Positions 1 through 8,492 of a DNA stretch of 64,000 nt are shown here, piece by piece. The notes under the pieces were generated by a model. That model had not been told where the DNA came from and did not search any database. It saw nothing but the letters and a program-made list of their open reading frames with translations. The position numbers were made by a program, and so were the translations under genes. Origin of the DNA: Maliibacterium massiliense (GTDB lineage: Bacteria > Bacillota > Clostridia > Christensenellales > Maliibacteriaceae); contig NZ_LR026983.1 of the NCBI RefSeq assembly GCF_900604345.1, forward strand, positions 434,001 through 498,000, in the 5' to 3' direction. Each line of letters starts with the position of its first letter. The first letter of the stretch is position 1.

Positions 1-285
1 GATATCCAACACGATATCGGTATCCTCGGCCAGCTCCTCCAGCTTCAGCGCCTCTCCAAGGCTGGTGTTGATGCCGTCGAGAAAACCCATCATCAAAATG
101 TTGTTGAGGTTGAACTCCGCGGCGAGATCCGCAAGCTTGCCCTCCACGTGATTGCGCTTATCGGCAAGCAGCGTCTCGTAGACAGCCTGCTCGCTCTGGT
201 AGTATTCCATCCACTGGCGGCGCTGCTGCTCCTCGTTTTCCGCGCCGTTCTCCAGCCAGTCGTTCCATTGTTCGTACAGCGTCAT
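1..285 (-). CDS. SEC-C-type protein, N-terminal part (cut by window edge)
   Basis: The reading frame starts with ATG at 285 on the minus strand, behind a purine-rich AGGGGAGAGACG, and runs open to base 1, so only the first 95 residues are present. The visible part is acidic and helical, with MTLYEQWNDWLE at the start and LMMGFLDGINTSL near residues 66-78. From memory this matches the N-terminal region of a clostridial family of about 150-170 residues that ends in a zinc-binding SEC-C motif. That C-terminus lies outside the window, so the motif is not seen. The cellular role of the family is unknown to me. It lies 30 bases downstream of icd on the same strand and may be co-transcribed with it. 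Confidence 0.6.
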   Translation of the reverse strand, partial: MTLYEQWNDWLENGAENEEQQRRQWMEYYQSEQAVYETLLADKRNHVEGKLADLAAEFNLNNILMMGFLDGINTSLGEALKLEELAEDTDIVLDI

Positions 286-315
286 GATCGTCTCTCCCCT
301 ATCCTCTTTTGCAGA

Positions 316-1533
316 TTATTTGTTCCAGCTCTGCGCGAACGTCTCCGCAACCGCGTCGATAAACGCGCCCGTGTTCAGCACGGTGATATCCTGCTTATCG
401 CTGAGCAGCGCCAAATCCTTGGTCATCTTGCCCGCCTCGATGGTGTCCAGCGCGGCGCGCTCCATCGCATCGGCAAAGCGCGGCAAATCCGCAATCCCGT
501 CCAGTTCGCCGCGCTTGCGCAGCGCGCCCGTCCACGCAAAGAGCGTCGCCATGCAGTTGGTGGAGGTCTCCTCCCCCTTGAGATGGCGGTAGTAGTGGCG
601 CGTCACCGTGCCGTGGGCCGCCTCGTACTCGTAGTTGCCCTCGGGCGAGACCAGCACCGAGGTCATCATCGCGAGGCTGCCGAAGGCCGTGGCCACCATG
701 TCGCTCATCACGTCGCCATCGTAATTCTTGCAGGCCCAGATCATGCCGCCCTTGGAGCGGATCACCCGCGCCACCGCGTCGTCGATCAGGGTGTAGAAAT
801 ATGCAATGCCCGCCTTCTCAAAGGCCGCTTTGTAATCCCGCGCGTAGACGTCCGCAAAGATATCTTTAAAGCGGTGGTCGTACGTTTTGGAGATGGTGTC
901 CTTGGTGGAGAACCACAAATCCTGCCTGTTATCCAGCGCGAAGCGGAAGCACGCGTGCGCGAAGCTCTCGATGGAGGCGTCCAGGTTGTGCACCCCCTGC
1001 ACCACACCGGGGCCCTTAAAACCGAAAATCTCCTGGCGGGAGACCTCCCTGCCCGCCGCGTCGCTGTATACAAGCTCTACCTTGCCGGGGGCGGGGATGC
1101 GCATCTCACTGTTGCGGTACACGTCACCATAGGCGTGGCGGGCGATGGTGATGGGCTGCTCCCAAGTGCGCACCGAGGGCTTGACGCTCGCCGTCAGGAT
1201 GGGCGCGCGGAACACCGTGCCGTCCAGTATGGCGCGGATGGTGCCGTTGGGGCTCTTCCACATCTCCTTTAAATGATATTCCTCCACGCGCTGGGCGTTG
1301 GGCGTGATGGTGGCGCACTTGACGCCCACGCCGTATTTTTTGATGGCGTTTGCCGCCTCCACCGTGACGGCGTCGTCCGTCTGGTCGCGCATCTCCAGGC
1401 CCAGGTCATAGTATTCACACTTCAAATCGATGTACGGAGAAAGCAGCTTGTCCTTGATCATCTGCCAGATGATGCGGGTCATCTCATCGCCGTCCATCTC
1501 CACAAGCGGCGTCTTCATCTGCATTTTCTGCAT
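316..1533 (-). CDS. icd: NADP-dependent isocitrate dehydrogenase
   Basis: Cytosolic enzyme that oxidises isocitrate to 2-oxoglutarate and CO2 with NADP+, supplying glutamate precursors in anaerobes with an incomplete TCA cycle. The 405-residue product has the eukaryote-like NADP-IDH layout: [11 protein letters not shown] near 13-23, substrate loop SPNGTIR at 94-100, metal/substrate segment [11 protein letters not shown] in the C-terminal half and [13 protein letters not shown] for NADP. Length is normal for the family. I chose ATG 1533 because homologues begin with a short lead before [12 protein letters not shown]. An in-frame ATG at 1554 has a better-placed AGAGGGAG site and would add seven residues. 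The open frame continues further 5' but that part is unlike the family. Confidence 0.95.
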   Translation of the reverse strand: MQKMQMKTPLVEMDGDEMTRIIWQMIKDKLLSPYIDLKCEYYDLGLEMRDQTDDAVTVEAANAIKKYGVGVKCATITPNAQRVEEYHLKEMWKSPNGTIRAILDGTVFRAPILTASVKPSVRTWEQPITIARHAYGDVYRNSEMRIPAPGKVELVYSDAAGREVSRQEIFGFKGPGVVQGVHNLDASIESFAHACFRFALDNRQDLWFSTKDTISKTYDHRFKDIFADVYARDYKAAFEKAGIAYFYTLIDDAVARVIRSKGGMIWACKNYDGDVMSDMVATAFGSLAMMTSVLVSPEGNYEYEAAHGTVTRHYYRHLKGEETSTNCMATLFAWTGALRKRGELDGIADLPRFADAMERAALDTIEAGKMTKDLALLSDKQDITVLNTGAFIDAVAETFAQSWNK

Positions 1534-1611
1534 GCACAGGCCCCCCAATTCCATTTTTTCGCTCCCTCTATTGTATCGGAACCCCCCACAAGGCGCAAGA
1601 GGGCAGCCGGA

Positions 1612-1653
1612 CAAAAAAACGGCCCGCCCGCCGGATACCCGGCGGCAGGCCGT
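1612..1653 (-). terminator. Rho-independent terminator of the small membrane protein gene
   Basis: On the minus strand a GC-rich stem (ACGGCCTGCCGCCGGG pairing imperfectly with the following CCGGCGGGCGGGCCGT) is followed by a run of seven or more T. It lies just downstream of the stop at 1674 and upstream of icd. Confidence 0.8.
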
Positions 1654-1673
1654 CCCTGTTTTGTTTTGCCAGA

Positions 1674-1985
1674 TCACTGCGCAAGCCTGTCGCACAGCTG
1701 CGCCACGCCCGGGATGCGCACCGGCTTTTTGCACATCATCATAATGCCCAGCACGATGGGGAGCAGATAGGCGATAAACCCCACCCCGCAGGTGATAAAC
1801 CCGATGAGCATCACAAGCAGGAACACCGCGATGCCTTGAAACACGTGGAAGCGCACAAACGTGCCGCAGTTTTTATCCGTCATGATGGTGATGATGCCGA
1901 GTACCGGAAAGAAGTAACTCATGCCCAGCAGGATGTTGACGTCCACGCCAAGCACCTTGCGCGTACGTTGCTGTCGTTTCGGCAT
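1674..1985 (-). CDS. Small membrane protein, DUF4870-like
   Basis: 103-residue protein with a basic N-terminus ([10 protein letters not shown]) and three hydrophobic stretches, at about residues 15-35, 47-68 and 68-85. The pattern of a short loop with [10 protein letters not shown] between the first two segments resembles small DUF4870/YtxH-like integral membrane proteins of Firmicutes, whose function is not established. ATG 1985 has a GGGAAGGGGTG upstream. It follows ddl by about 100 bases and has its own terminator at its 3' end, so it is probably the last gene of the ddl transcript or a single gene. Confidence 0.7.
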   Translation of the reverse strand: MPKRQQRTRKVLGVDVNILLGMSYFFPVLGIITIMTDKNCGTFVRFHVFQGIAVFLLVMLIGFITCGVGFIAYLLPIVLGIMMMCKKPVRIPGVAQLCDRLAQ

Positions 1986-2082
1986 ATATCACACCCCTTC
2001 CCGCAAGCCTCGCCTTTTTTCGGGGCAAGGTCACCTTTCCTTTATAGCAAAACTTGCGGAAAAAGTAAAGTCAGGCGCTGCT

Positions 2083-3270
2083 TTATTTCGCCAGTTTGCC
2101 GCCGCCGGACTGGAATTTATCCAGAATGCGGGAGTCAAAGGCGTAATCGTTCGCGTTTTTCTCCGCGTGCGCGCGCTGGGCGATGGCCACCAGCTCATCG
2201 ACCAAATCCTTAAAGGTGACGCCCAGCGGCTCCCACAGGTAGAACGCAAAGGAGCCGGGGATGGTGTTGACCTCGTTGACATAGAGCGCGCCGTCCGCCT
2301 CGTCGATGATAAAGTCGATGCGCACCACGCCCTTTAAATCCAGCGCGGCAAACACCCGCACCGCCAAATCCTGAATGCGCCCCGTCATCTCCTCGGAGAT
2401 GGGCGCGGGCAGCTTGCGCTGCAGGGACTGCATGCCCCCCTTGGCGCCCTTGCCCCCGCGCAGGTACTTCTGGTCAAAGGTCAAGAATTCCTTCCAGCTG
2501 ACCGGCTCCTCGCACAGGCTTGCGCGCGCGTCACCGCCGTAGCCCAGCACCGAGCAGTTGATCTCCTTAAGCTGGGAGACGCCTCGCTCTGCCAGGATGC
2601 GCCGGTCGTAACGCACGGCCACGTCGATGGCCTCCGCCAGGCTCGCCCGGTCAACCGCACGGGAGATGCCGATGCTGGAGCCCAGATTGGCGGGCTTGAT
2701 AAAGATGGGATAGGGCAGTGCCCGCTCCACCTCGTCGAGCACCTGCTCTCTCTCTTTCTCAAAGCGCGCGCGGGTAAAGTCCACCGCCTCCAGCACGGGG
2801 AAGCCGCTGGCCTTGAACACCGCCTTCATCATCACCTTGTCCATACCCACCGCGCTGCCCAGCACGCCGGCGCTCGCATAGGGCACGTTGACCAGCTCAA
2901 AGAGGCCCTGCAGCGTGCCGTCCTCGCCGTTTAAGCCGTGCATGGCGGGGATGACTACGTCGATGGCAATATCCTCGCTGCGCTTGGCGAAAAGGCCAGT
3001 CTTCTGCTGCAGCGGGCGCAGCACCGCGCGGCCGGACGCCGGCACCATGCCCACGGCAATCACGCCCTTATCCTGCGGGTCAAAATGTTTGAAAAAATCC
3101 ACGTCGCGCAGGCGCGCGCCCGTGTACCATGCGCCGTCGCGCGCAATGTAGATGGGGATGATGTTGTATTTGGACGCGTCTGCATTGTCCATCAGCTGCG
3201 CGCCCGTGATGATGGATACATCGTGTTCCACACTGCGGCCGCCAAACACCACGGCAAGATTCTGCTTCAT
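2083..3270 (-). CDS. ddl: D-alanine--D-alanine ligase
   Basis: Cytosolic ATP-grasp ligase that joins two D-alanines for the peptidoglycan stem peptide. The 395 residues show the N-terminal VVFGGRSVEHDVSI, the HGLNGEDGTLQG substrate loop, PYASAGVLGSAVGMDK, ATP-binding EINCSVLGYGG, metal site VRIDFIIDE and NEVNTIPG near the C-terminus. At 395 residues it is longer than E. coli DdlB and like the long Ddl/VanG-type enzymes of Gram-positives. A D-Ala-D-Ser or D-Ala-D-Lac specificity cannot be excluded by eye. It sits 33 bases downstream of the MurF-like gene whose protein would use its product, which supports the cell-wall role. The ribosome-binding site GAGGGGG is at good spacing from ATG 3270. 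Confidence 0.93.
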   Translation of the reverse strand: MKQNLAVVFGGRSVEHDVSIITGAQLMDNADASKYNIIPIYIARDGAWYTGARLRDVDFFKHFDPQDKGVIAVGMVPASGRAVLRPLQQKTGLFAKRSEDIAIDVVIPAMHGLNGEDGTLQGLFELVNVPYASAGVLGSAVGMDKVMMKAVFKASGFPVLEAVDFTRARFEKEREQVLDEVERALPYPIFIKPANLGSSIGISRAVDRASLAEAIDVAVRYDRRILAERGVSQLKEINCSVLGYGGDARASLCEEPVSWKEFLTFDQKYLRGGKGAKGGMQSLQRKLPAPISEEMTGRIQDLAVRVFAALDLKGVVRIDFIIDEADGALYVNEVNTIPGSFAFYLWEPLGVTFKDLVDELVAIAQRAHAEKNANDYAFDSRILDKFQSGGGKLAK

Positions 3271-3303
3271 ACTTTATTTGCCCCCTCTTTGCTGATAATT
3301 GCG

Positions 3304-4881
3304 TTATTCCTCATACTGGTCAGGCAGGTCATTTTCAAACAGCACCACGTCGCCTACGCGTGACAGGGTGGCAAGCAGCGCCGACGCCTCGTCCAGGCTG
3401 CCCACCACGTGCAGGTTCGCCGCGTCAAAGCCCGCACTTTGCAGGCCCCGCGCAATGGGCTCGCTGCGCTTTTTGCCGATCAAAATCGCAATATCCGCCG
3501 CCTTGGCCATCTGCGCGCCAAACGCCTCGTTGAGCTCCGCCTCGCGCGCGCCCAATTCCACCATGCCCGGCGTGATCACGATCCTGCGGCCCGGAAATTG
3601 GGCCAGCACCTCCATGGCCATGCGGGTGCCCACGGGGTTGGCGTTGAACGCATCGTCGATCACGGTGATGCCGTTATTGGGGGGCAATAGCTGCAGACGG
3701 TGCTCGACAGGCGCGATTTTTGCAACGCCGCGCGCGATCTCTTCCATGCTCATCCCCAGCGCGCGCGCGACCGCGCACGCGCCCAGGATGTTCTGGATAT
3801 TGTGCCTGCCCAACAGCTTGGTGCTGCACGCGACGCGCCCGCCCGCCCTGCGGTCCACCAATGTAAAGGCGGAGCCTTCGCACGTGACCTGGATATCCTC
3901 GGCGGCGATGTCACACGTCTCGTCAAAGCCAAAGCGCACCTTGGGTTTCTGCGTCTTCTCATAGAGCGCGTCGCAGATGTCCCCATCGTGCGGGAAGAAG
4001 CCCACACCATCCTCTGGCAGCGCGTCGATCAGCTCGTACTTGGTCTTGTTGACGTTCTCCTGCGAGCCAAACGTCTCCAGATGCTGGGGGCCCACCGAGG
4101 TAATCAGGCCGTATCTGGGCCCCACCAGATCGCACATCTCGGCGATATCCCCCACAAAGCGGGCGCCCATCTCCGAGACGAACACCTCGCAAGAATCATC
4201 CAGCTGCTCACGGATCACGCGCGTCACACCCATGGGCGTGTTGTAGCTCTGGGGCGTCACCACGGTTTTGAAGCGCTCCGAGAGGATCGTACCCAGCGCA
4301 AACTTGGCGCTGGTCTTGCCGTAGCTGCCCGTGATGCCGATCTTGACGGTGTTTTGCATACGTGCGAGCTTTGTCTTTGCCTCGTTGAACAGGCGTCTCT
4401 GCACCCCGCGCTCCGCCGGCTGCATCACGGCCGCCGCCAGCAGCACCTCAAAGGGCGCGATGGCCGCGGGCAAGAGCAGCAGCCCTACCAGAAACCACGG
4501 CACGAGTGCCAGGATCAGCGCACACTGCACCAGGGCCAGCACGCTGTAGCAGGACAGCAGCCGCTGCACGCGCTGCGTATAGACAAGCGGCTTTTTCTTG
4601 GGCGCGCGCTGGTAGATCACAAAGCGCACGACGGCGATCACAGCGCCCGCGCACACCGCGAGCACCGACGCGAGCGCCGAGACGGATGCCAGCAGGCTTG
4701 CTGCCACCCCCACCGCCGCCATCACCAGCAGCGCGGGCAGCCAGCTCTTTGTATGGGCCATCACCCACGCGCGGTAGCCGGCCAGCTTGTAGCTCTCCAG
4801 CTGCAGCATGTGCACGCACCGGATCGCCTCCAGCACTGCGGCGGCGGACGCCGCAATCCACAACAATATCACCCAAATCAT
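3304..4881 (-). CDS. murF: Mur ligase, MurF-like, with N-terminal membrane region
   Basis: Probable UDP-MurNAc-tripeptide--D-alanyl-D-alanine ligase, adding the dipeptide made by Ddl. The C-terminal two thirds carry the Mur ligase signature GITGSYGKTSAK (P-loop at about 182-193), SEMGARFVGD, a ribose/base-binding HRLQ segment and DDAFNANPVG. The first 170 residues are unusual for MurF of model bacteria: four or five hydrophobic segments (about 3-20, 47-65, 68-90, 113-150) that should place the catalytic domain at the membrane. Such anchored Mur ligases are known to me from Clostridia. Its start codon overlaps the stop of the alpha/beta hydrolase gene (ATGA type), so the two are translationally coupled, and ddl follows 33 bases on. 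Confidence 0.85.
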   Translation of the reverse strand: MIWVILLWIAASAAAVLEAIRCVHMLQLESYKLAGYRAWVMAHTKSWLPALLVMAAVGVAASLLASVSALASVLAVCAGAVIAVVRFVIYQRAPKKKPLVYTQRVQRLLSCYSVLALVQCALILALVPWFLVGLLLLPAAIAPFEVLLAAAVMQPAERGVQRRLFNEAKTKLARMQNTVKIGITGSYGKTSAKFALGTILSERFKTVVTPQSYNTPMGVTRVIREQLDDSCEVFVSEMGARFVGDIAEMCDLVGPRYGLITSVGPQHLETFGSQENVNKTKYELIDALPEDGVGFFPHDGDICDALYEKTQKPKVRFGFDETCDIAAEDIQVTCEGSAFTLVDRRAGGRVACSTKLLGRHNIQNILGACAVARALGMSMEEIARGVAKIAPVEHRLQLLPPNNGITVIDDAFNANPVGTRMAMEVLAQFPGRRIVITPGMVELGAREAELNEAFGAQMAKAADIAILIGKKRSEPIARGLQSAGFDAANLHVVGSLDEASALLATLSRVGDVVLFENDLPDQYEE

Positions 4882-5657
4882 GCGTCTTTTCCTCCAAAGA
4901 AACTATCCACAATCGCAAGAAAGCGCCCCGGCTGGTCCAGGTAGGCAAAATGCCCCGCCCCCTCAAAGACGATCAGCCCCGCGTCGGGGATTTCCTCGGC
5001 CATGATTTTGCCAAAGGAGAGCGGGGTATCGGTATCCTCCGCGCCCCACACCAGCACCACGGAGGACTGGATGCGCGCAAGCTGGGGGCGCAAATCCTGC
5101 GAGATCACCTTGACAAAGGTGGGGCGCATCACGCCCGAAAGCGCTTTATAATCGGACGACCCGCGCGCCGCGATCTTTTTTTGCAGATCGATGCCCAGCG
5201 CCTTGAGGGCTTTGACGATCCAGGGGCGCTGCGCCAGCTTTTTCATAAGCTTAAAGGTGCGCACCTTGATCTTATACGAAAGGCTGCGCTTGGGGATCAA
5301 GCCCGCAGCGTCAGAGAACACCATCTTGCCCACCAGATCGGGATAGGTGGCAGCAAGCAGGATGGCCACCCGCCCGCCGAAGGAGTGGCAGATGATCTTG
5401 CAGGGCGCGATATCCAGCGTGCGGATGATCTCAGCGGTCAGCGCCATGTACTCGGTCACGTCCCAGGGCTGCGGGGGTTCGTCGCTCTGGCCGAAGCCGG
5501 GGAAATCCAGCGCGATGGCACGCCTTGTCTGCGACACGTGGTTGATTACCGGCGCAAAGCTGTCGATGCAGCCGCCCCAACCGTGCAGAAACAGCACCGG
5601 CTCGCCGGTGCCCTTCTCCTCGATATGCACACGCACACCCCGTGCCTGGATAAACAT
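4878..5657 (-). CDS. Alpha/beta hydrolase
   Basis: 259-residue serine hydrolase with the alpha/beta fold. The oxyanion-hole motif LHGWGG is near residues 24-29, the nucleophile elbow is CHSFGG (serine about 92), the acid is in VWGAEDTD and the histidine in GAGHFAYLDQPG close to the C-terminus. The substrate cannot be told from sequence. ATG 5657 is preceded by GGGAGGAAGGCC, a strong site. The frame stays open upstream into the CRISPR-like repeats, but nothing there resembles a hydrolase. The gene overlaps the MurF-like gene by four bases, hinting at a wall or lipid-related esterase or lipase function in the same operon. Confidence 0.88.
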   Translation of the reverse strand: MFIQARGVRVHIEEKGTGEPVLFLHGWGGCIDSFAPVINHVSQTRRAIALDFPGFGQSDEPPQPWDVTEYMALTAEIIRTLDIAPCKIICHSFGGRVAILLAATYPDLVGKMVFSDAAGLIPKRSLSYKIKVRTFKLMKKLAQRPWIVKALKALGIDLQKKIAARGSSDYKALSGVMRPTFVKVISQDLRPQLARIQSSVVLVWGAEDTDTPLSFGKIMAEEIPDAGLIVFEGAGHFAYLDQPGRFLAIVDSFFGGKDA

Positions 5658-5722
5658 GGCCTTCCTCCCATCGCCCCCTGCGGGGGCGGGTTGTGTTTTT
5701 TGCCTGCGGCCGCAACCGTTTG

Positions 5723-6019
5723 ATTTCAACCCATGCACCTCTACGAGGTGCGACGACGTCGGACGGGGATTACCTTACATCATTGGAGGTTTCAATCCGC
5801 GCACCTCTGCGAGGTGCGACAATTGGAAACTTTCGTTTCCCCCGTATTGAACTATTTCAATCCACGCACCTCATGCAGGGCGCGACTTGTGGGCCTCGCA
5901 CGCCTTGAACTTCGCGTCGAGATTTCAATCCACGCACCTCAAACGAGGTGCGGCCCTTGGCCGTGCTATTTAAAATACAGCCAAACATTTCAATCCACGC
6001 GCCCTGCGCGGGGCGCGAC
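5723..6019 (-). CRISPR. Decayed five-repeat type I-C-like CRISPR array, no cas genes nearby
   Basis: Five units occur at 5723-5754, 5789-5820, 5854-5886, 5922-5954 and 5987-6019. They are separated by unrelated spacers of 34, 33, 35 and 32 bases, normal for subtype I-C. Read on the minus strand each repeat has the I-C form: a GTCGCACC-type 5' arm, a short hairpin and the GTGGATTGAAAT 3' end. The repeats are 32-33 bases long and no two are identical. Most changes are in the loop and arms, while the hairpin is largely kept, for example GCACC/GGTGC in four arms and the paired change to GCGCC/GGCGC in the unit at 5987. The subtype is inferred from the 3' end. No cas gene is present within the window. 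Confidence 0.8.
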
Positions 6020-6090
6020 GCGGCGCGTTTCGGATAATCATACATAGCCCATCCAGGGACATTTCCCTGTGCAGCGTCCCGAATGTTTCT

Positions 6091-6119
6091 ATTATAATAC
6101 AGGACCCGTGTTTTTGCCA
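6091..6119 (-). promoter_or_regulatory. Candidate promoter reading into the CRISPR-like array
   Basis: On the minus strand TGGCAA (6119-6114) and TATAAT (6096-6091) are separated by 17 bases, about 70 bases before the first repeat met in that direction. This orientation agrees with the strand expected to give I-C crRNA. The -35 match is weak. Confidence 0.4.
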
Positions 6120-6181
6120 CGCCTTTGTTGCAGCGCGGGCGCCCACAGCTATCATATGCCGCGCGCGCCGCCCGCAACCAC

Positions 6182-6212
6182 AAAAAGCGGCAAACTTCGT
6201 TTGTTTGCCGCC
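6182..6212 (-). terminator. Terminator of the tsaE-tsaB-rimI group
   Basis: GCGGCAAAC and GTTTGCCGC form a perfect 9-bp stem with a 7-base loop, followed on the minus strand by TTTTTG. It lies directly after the rimI stop at 6227. Confidence 0.85.
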
Positions 6213-6226
6213 TCTTTTGCGCGTTT

Positions 6227-6667
6227 TTATCTGCGCCACATGATCAGCGCGTCCTCGTGGTTGTCCTCATAGTAGCCCGGGCGCACGCCCACCCCCACAA
6301 AGCCAAAGTGCTCGTAGAGCCTGCGGGCGTATGTGTTGGAGGGGCGCACCTCCAGCGTCATGGCTGCCGCGCCACGCGCCTGCGCGCGCGCGATCAGCTC
6401 CGCCACAAGCGCGCGGCCGATGCCCTGCGCGCGAAAGCCCGGATGCACCGCCACATTGGTGATGTGCCCCTCGTCTACGATGATCCACACGCCGGCGTAC
6501 CCCACCACGCGCCCCGCAAGATGCGCCACCACGTAGCAGGCCGCGGGGTTTTCCAGCTCCTGCTCAAAAGCGTGACGGGACCAGGGCACGGAAAAGCAGC
6601 GCTGCTCCAGGGCGTTGATTGCGTCCAGATCCGCCGCGCGCATGGTCTCCAGCGTCAGTCCCTCCAT
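6227..6667 (-). CDS. rimI: Ribosomal protein S18-alanine N-acetyltransferase
   Basis: GNAT-fold acetyltransferase of 146 residues that transfers acetyl from acetyl-CoA to the N-terminal alanine of ribosomal protein S18. The family core is complete: N-terminal DLDAINALEQRCFSVPWS, HITNVAVHPGFRAQGIGRAL (about 68-87) carrying the acetyl-CoA pyrophosphate loop RAQGIGRA, LEVRPSNTYARRLYEHFGF (about 105-123) and a C-terminal YY/ED segment. The start at 6667 leaves five bases after the tsaB stop. An upstream open extension has no family similarity. The usual tsaE-tsaB-rimI order supports the call. Confidence 0.93.
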   Translation of the reverse strand: MEGLTLETMRAADLDAINALEQRCFSVPWSRHAFEQELENPAACYVVAHLAGRVVGYAGVWIIVDEGHITNVAVHPGFRAQGIGRALVAELIARAQARGAAAMTLEVRPSNTYARRLYEHFGFVGVGVRPGYYEDNHEDALIMWRR

Positions 6668-6672
6668 GCGCG

Positions 6673-7377
6673 TCACTCTCCCTGCGCGCGGCGTTTGGCG
6701 TACTCCCGCTCCGCCTGCGGGGCGCGCAAGTAGAGGGGAAGCAGCGTATTGTAGTGCGCCGTCTCGCCCGCAGATGCGCGGGCATAGGCAAGCACCGCAG
6801 CGGCAGAGGCGCGCTGCACGCCCAGGTGCGCGGGCAGAAAATGCGCCCGCGCGCCCATGGCCTGGGCAATCGCTTCGCGATGAAGGCATGCGCCGTCCCC
6901 CACAAAGGTGGCATCCCTGTCCGCAAGTTTTGCCAGCATTTCCTCCAGCGCGCACGCTGCAGGCGCGATGCAGGGGCATAGCGCGTCCCCTTCAAAGGCG
7001 TACGCGGCCGCGTAGACCTGGTTTCTGCGCGCATCCATCAGCGGCGCCACCCAGCCTGGGGCCTGGGGCGCGTCCATGCACAGCGCCTCCAGCGCGCTTA
7101 TCCCCACCACGGGCTTATCCCAGGCATGGGCGAGCGCGCGCGCCGTCGTCACACCGATACGCACCCCCGTAAAAGAGCCCGGGCCGGTGATAGCAGACCA
7201 CACGTCCACATCCCGCGGCGCCCAGCCCAGCATGCCCAGCATATCCTCCAGCATCGGCAGCAGGATTTTCGAGTGGTTTTTGCGGTAGAGCTGCCACCGC
7301 TCCGCCACCAGCGCGCCATCCTCCATGGCGGCGAGTGATGCCACCTGGGCGCTGGTATCCATACAGATCAGTTTCAC
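6673..7377 (-). CDS. tsaB: tRNA t6A biosynthesis protein TsaB
   Basis: Non-catalytic ASKHA-fold partner of TsaD in the complex that makes N6-threonylcarbamoyladenosine at position 37 of ANN-decoding tRNAs. The 234 residues include the N-terminal MDTSAQVASLA phosphate-loop strand, KNHSKILLPMLEDML, and ITGPGSFTGVRIGVTTARAL, the strongest TsaB/TsaD signature. The start is GTG at 7377 behind GAGGAGGTG. It overlaps the tsaE stop by four bases, so the two are coupled, and rimI follows after five bases. The window does not show whether tsaD is nearby. Confidence 0.93.
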   Translation of the reverse strand: MKLICMDTSAQVASLAAMEDGALVAERWQLYRKNHSKILLPMLEDMLGMLGWAPRDVDVWSAITGPGSFTGVRIGVTTARALAHAWDKPVVGISALEALCMDAPQAPGWVAPLMDARRNQVYAAAYAFEGDALCPCIAPAACALEEMLAKLADRDATFVGDGACLHREAIAQAMGARAHFLPAHLGVQRASAAAVLAYARASAGETAHYNTLLPLYLRAPQAEREYAKRRAQGE

Positions 7378-7823
7378 AGGCGCACCTCCTCTTGAAGCTG
7401 GCCAAAGGGGTCATCTATGGCGACGGTACGCACGTCCCCCTCCCCCTTCTCGATGGTCACATCCACGCGCCGCTCGGGCAGCATCTGGGCAAGGCGGGTG
7501 GGCCACTCGATGACGCAGACGCCGTCCGCGTAGGCGTAGTCGTCAAAGCCGATAGCCTGCGCCTGCGCTGGGTTTTCCAGCCGGTACAGATCGAAGTGGT
7601 AGAGCGCAAGGCGCCCTTGCTCATAGATGTGCAGCAGCGTGTAGGTGGGGCTCGTCACGGGCACATCCACGCCCAACCCCTGCGCCAAGCCCTGGGTAAA
7701 GACCGTCTTGCCCGCGCCAAGGCCGCCCCACAGCGCAAGCACGCTGCCGGGCGCAAGCGCGCGCGCAACGTGCCGGCCCAGGCGCGCGGTCTGCGCTGCG
7801 GATGTCATCTCAAATGTCAGCAA
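7374..7823 (-). CDS. tsaE: tRNA t6A biosynthesis ATPase TsaE
   Basis: 149-residue P-loop ATPase that drives turnover of the TsaB-TsaD complex. Walker A is GGLGAGKT at about 33-40, followed by TSPTYTLLHIYE and the family segment YHFDLYRLENPAQ (about 74-86). VIEWPTRLAQMLPE matches the conserved EWP motif. The start appears to be TTG at 7823, with AAAGGAGG about ten bases upstream. An internal ATG five codons later has no separate site. Last four bases overlap tsaB. Confidence 0.93.
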   Translation of the reverse strand: MLTFEMTSAAQTARLGRHVARALAPGSVLALWGGLGAGKTVFTQGLAQGLGVDVPVTSPTYTLLHIYEQGRLALYHFDLYRLENPAQAQAIGFDDYAYADGVCVIEWPTRLAQMLPERRVDVTIEKGEGDVRTVAIDDPFGQLQEEVRL

Positions 7824-7839
7824 GGGTCTTTTCCCTCCT

Positions 7840-8385
7840 TTACTGGGCCAGCGCGTGCAGATTGCGCAGCCGTTTGTAGAGTATAAACGTCACCAGCGAT
7901 ACCAGCACACCCTTGATCAAATTGAAGGGCAGCACGCCCAGATACAGGTAGGCGCTTACGTCAATGGACATGCCCATGGTGTTCATGTAGAGTGGCAGCA
8001 GCAGGTACTGGTTGCAGAAGATCGCCACCACGCTCATCAGCGCCGTGCCGATGGCAAGGCCAATCAGGGCCGTCTTGCGGGTGCGGTTTCTGTGGTACAG
8101 AATGGCTGCGGGCAGCAGGATGGCCAGGCCCATGAGGAAGTCCGCCAGCTCCCCGATAAAAGCGCTGGAGGAGTGCAGCAGGCCGATCAGATCCTTCACA
8201 AGCAGGATCACCACCCCGTAGAGGGGACCCATGGAAAAGCCGCCCAGCAGCACCGGCACAAAGGAAAAGTCGATCTTCAGCCACGGTGGCAAAAATGGAA
8301 GCGGAAATTCCGGAAAGTAGAACAGCACCGCCGCGATGGCGGCGAGCATGCCACAGGTAACGATGTGCTTGACGCGTGCATTCAT
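7840..8385 (-). CDS. ribU: Riboflavin ECF transporter S component
   Basis: Integral membrane substrate-binding subunit (181 residues, about six hydrophobic helices) of an energy-coupling-factor transporter for riboflavin. It would work with the shared EcfAA'T module, which is not in this window. The LPPWLKIDFSFVPVLLGG stretch (about 33-50) and GPLYGVVILLVKDLIGLL are typical of RibU. Assignment to riboflavin rather than another vitamin rests strongly on the FMN riboswitch immediately upstream on the same strand. GGGAAAGGGG precedes ATG 8385. Sixteen bases separate it from tsaE, but its own promoter and leader suggest independent control and possible read-through into tsaE. Confidence 0.93.
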   Translation of the reverse strand: MNARVKHIVTCGMLAAIAAVLFYFPEFPLPFLPPWLKIDFSFVPVLLGGFSMGPLYGVVILLVKDLIGLLHSSSAFIGELADFLMGLAILLPAAILYHRNRTRKTALIGLAIGTALMSVVAIFCNQYLLLPLYMNTMGMSIDVSAYLYLGVLPFNLIKGVLVSLVTFILYKRLRNLHALAQ

Positions 8386-8434
8386 GAGCGTATACGCCCC
8401 TTTCCCAAAGATGAAACGATGCGGCCAAAAGCGA

Positions 8435-8467
8435 CGGCTCCCGAAACAAGACAGCGCTCGGGAGCCG
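8435..8467 (-). terminator. Hairpin of the FMN riboswitch expression platform
   Basis: CGGCTCCCGA and TCGGGAGCCG form a perfect 10-bp stem between the FMN aptamer and ribU. On the minus strand it is followed by TCGCTTTTGG, a short T-run, so it can serve as the regulated terminator. Confidence 0.7.
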
Positions 8468-8492
8468 TTGATGGCAGACGTATCACGCCGTC

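Noticed and set aside
148..1272. 374-codon plus-strand open frame over icd
   Set aside because: It lies antisense to icd, has the Arg/His/Gly/Ala-rich composition of a GC-rich shadow frame and matches no family; similar frames lie opposite most genes here.
5693..6047. Overlapping small plus-strand frames in the CRISPR-like array (peptides such as FQSTH and HAPLRGAT repeats)
   Set aside because: Their repeated peptides come only from translating the CRISPR repeats; no ribosome sites and no constraint on frame.
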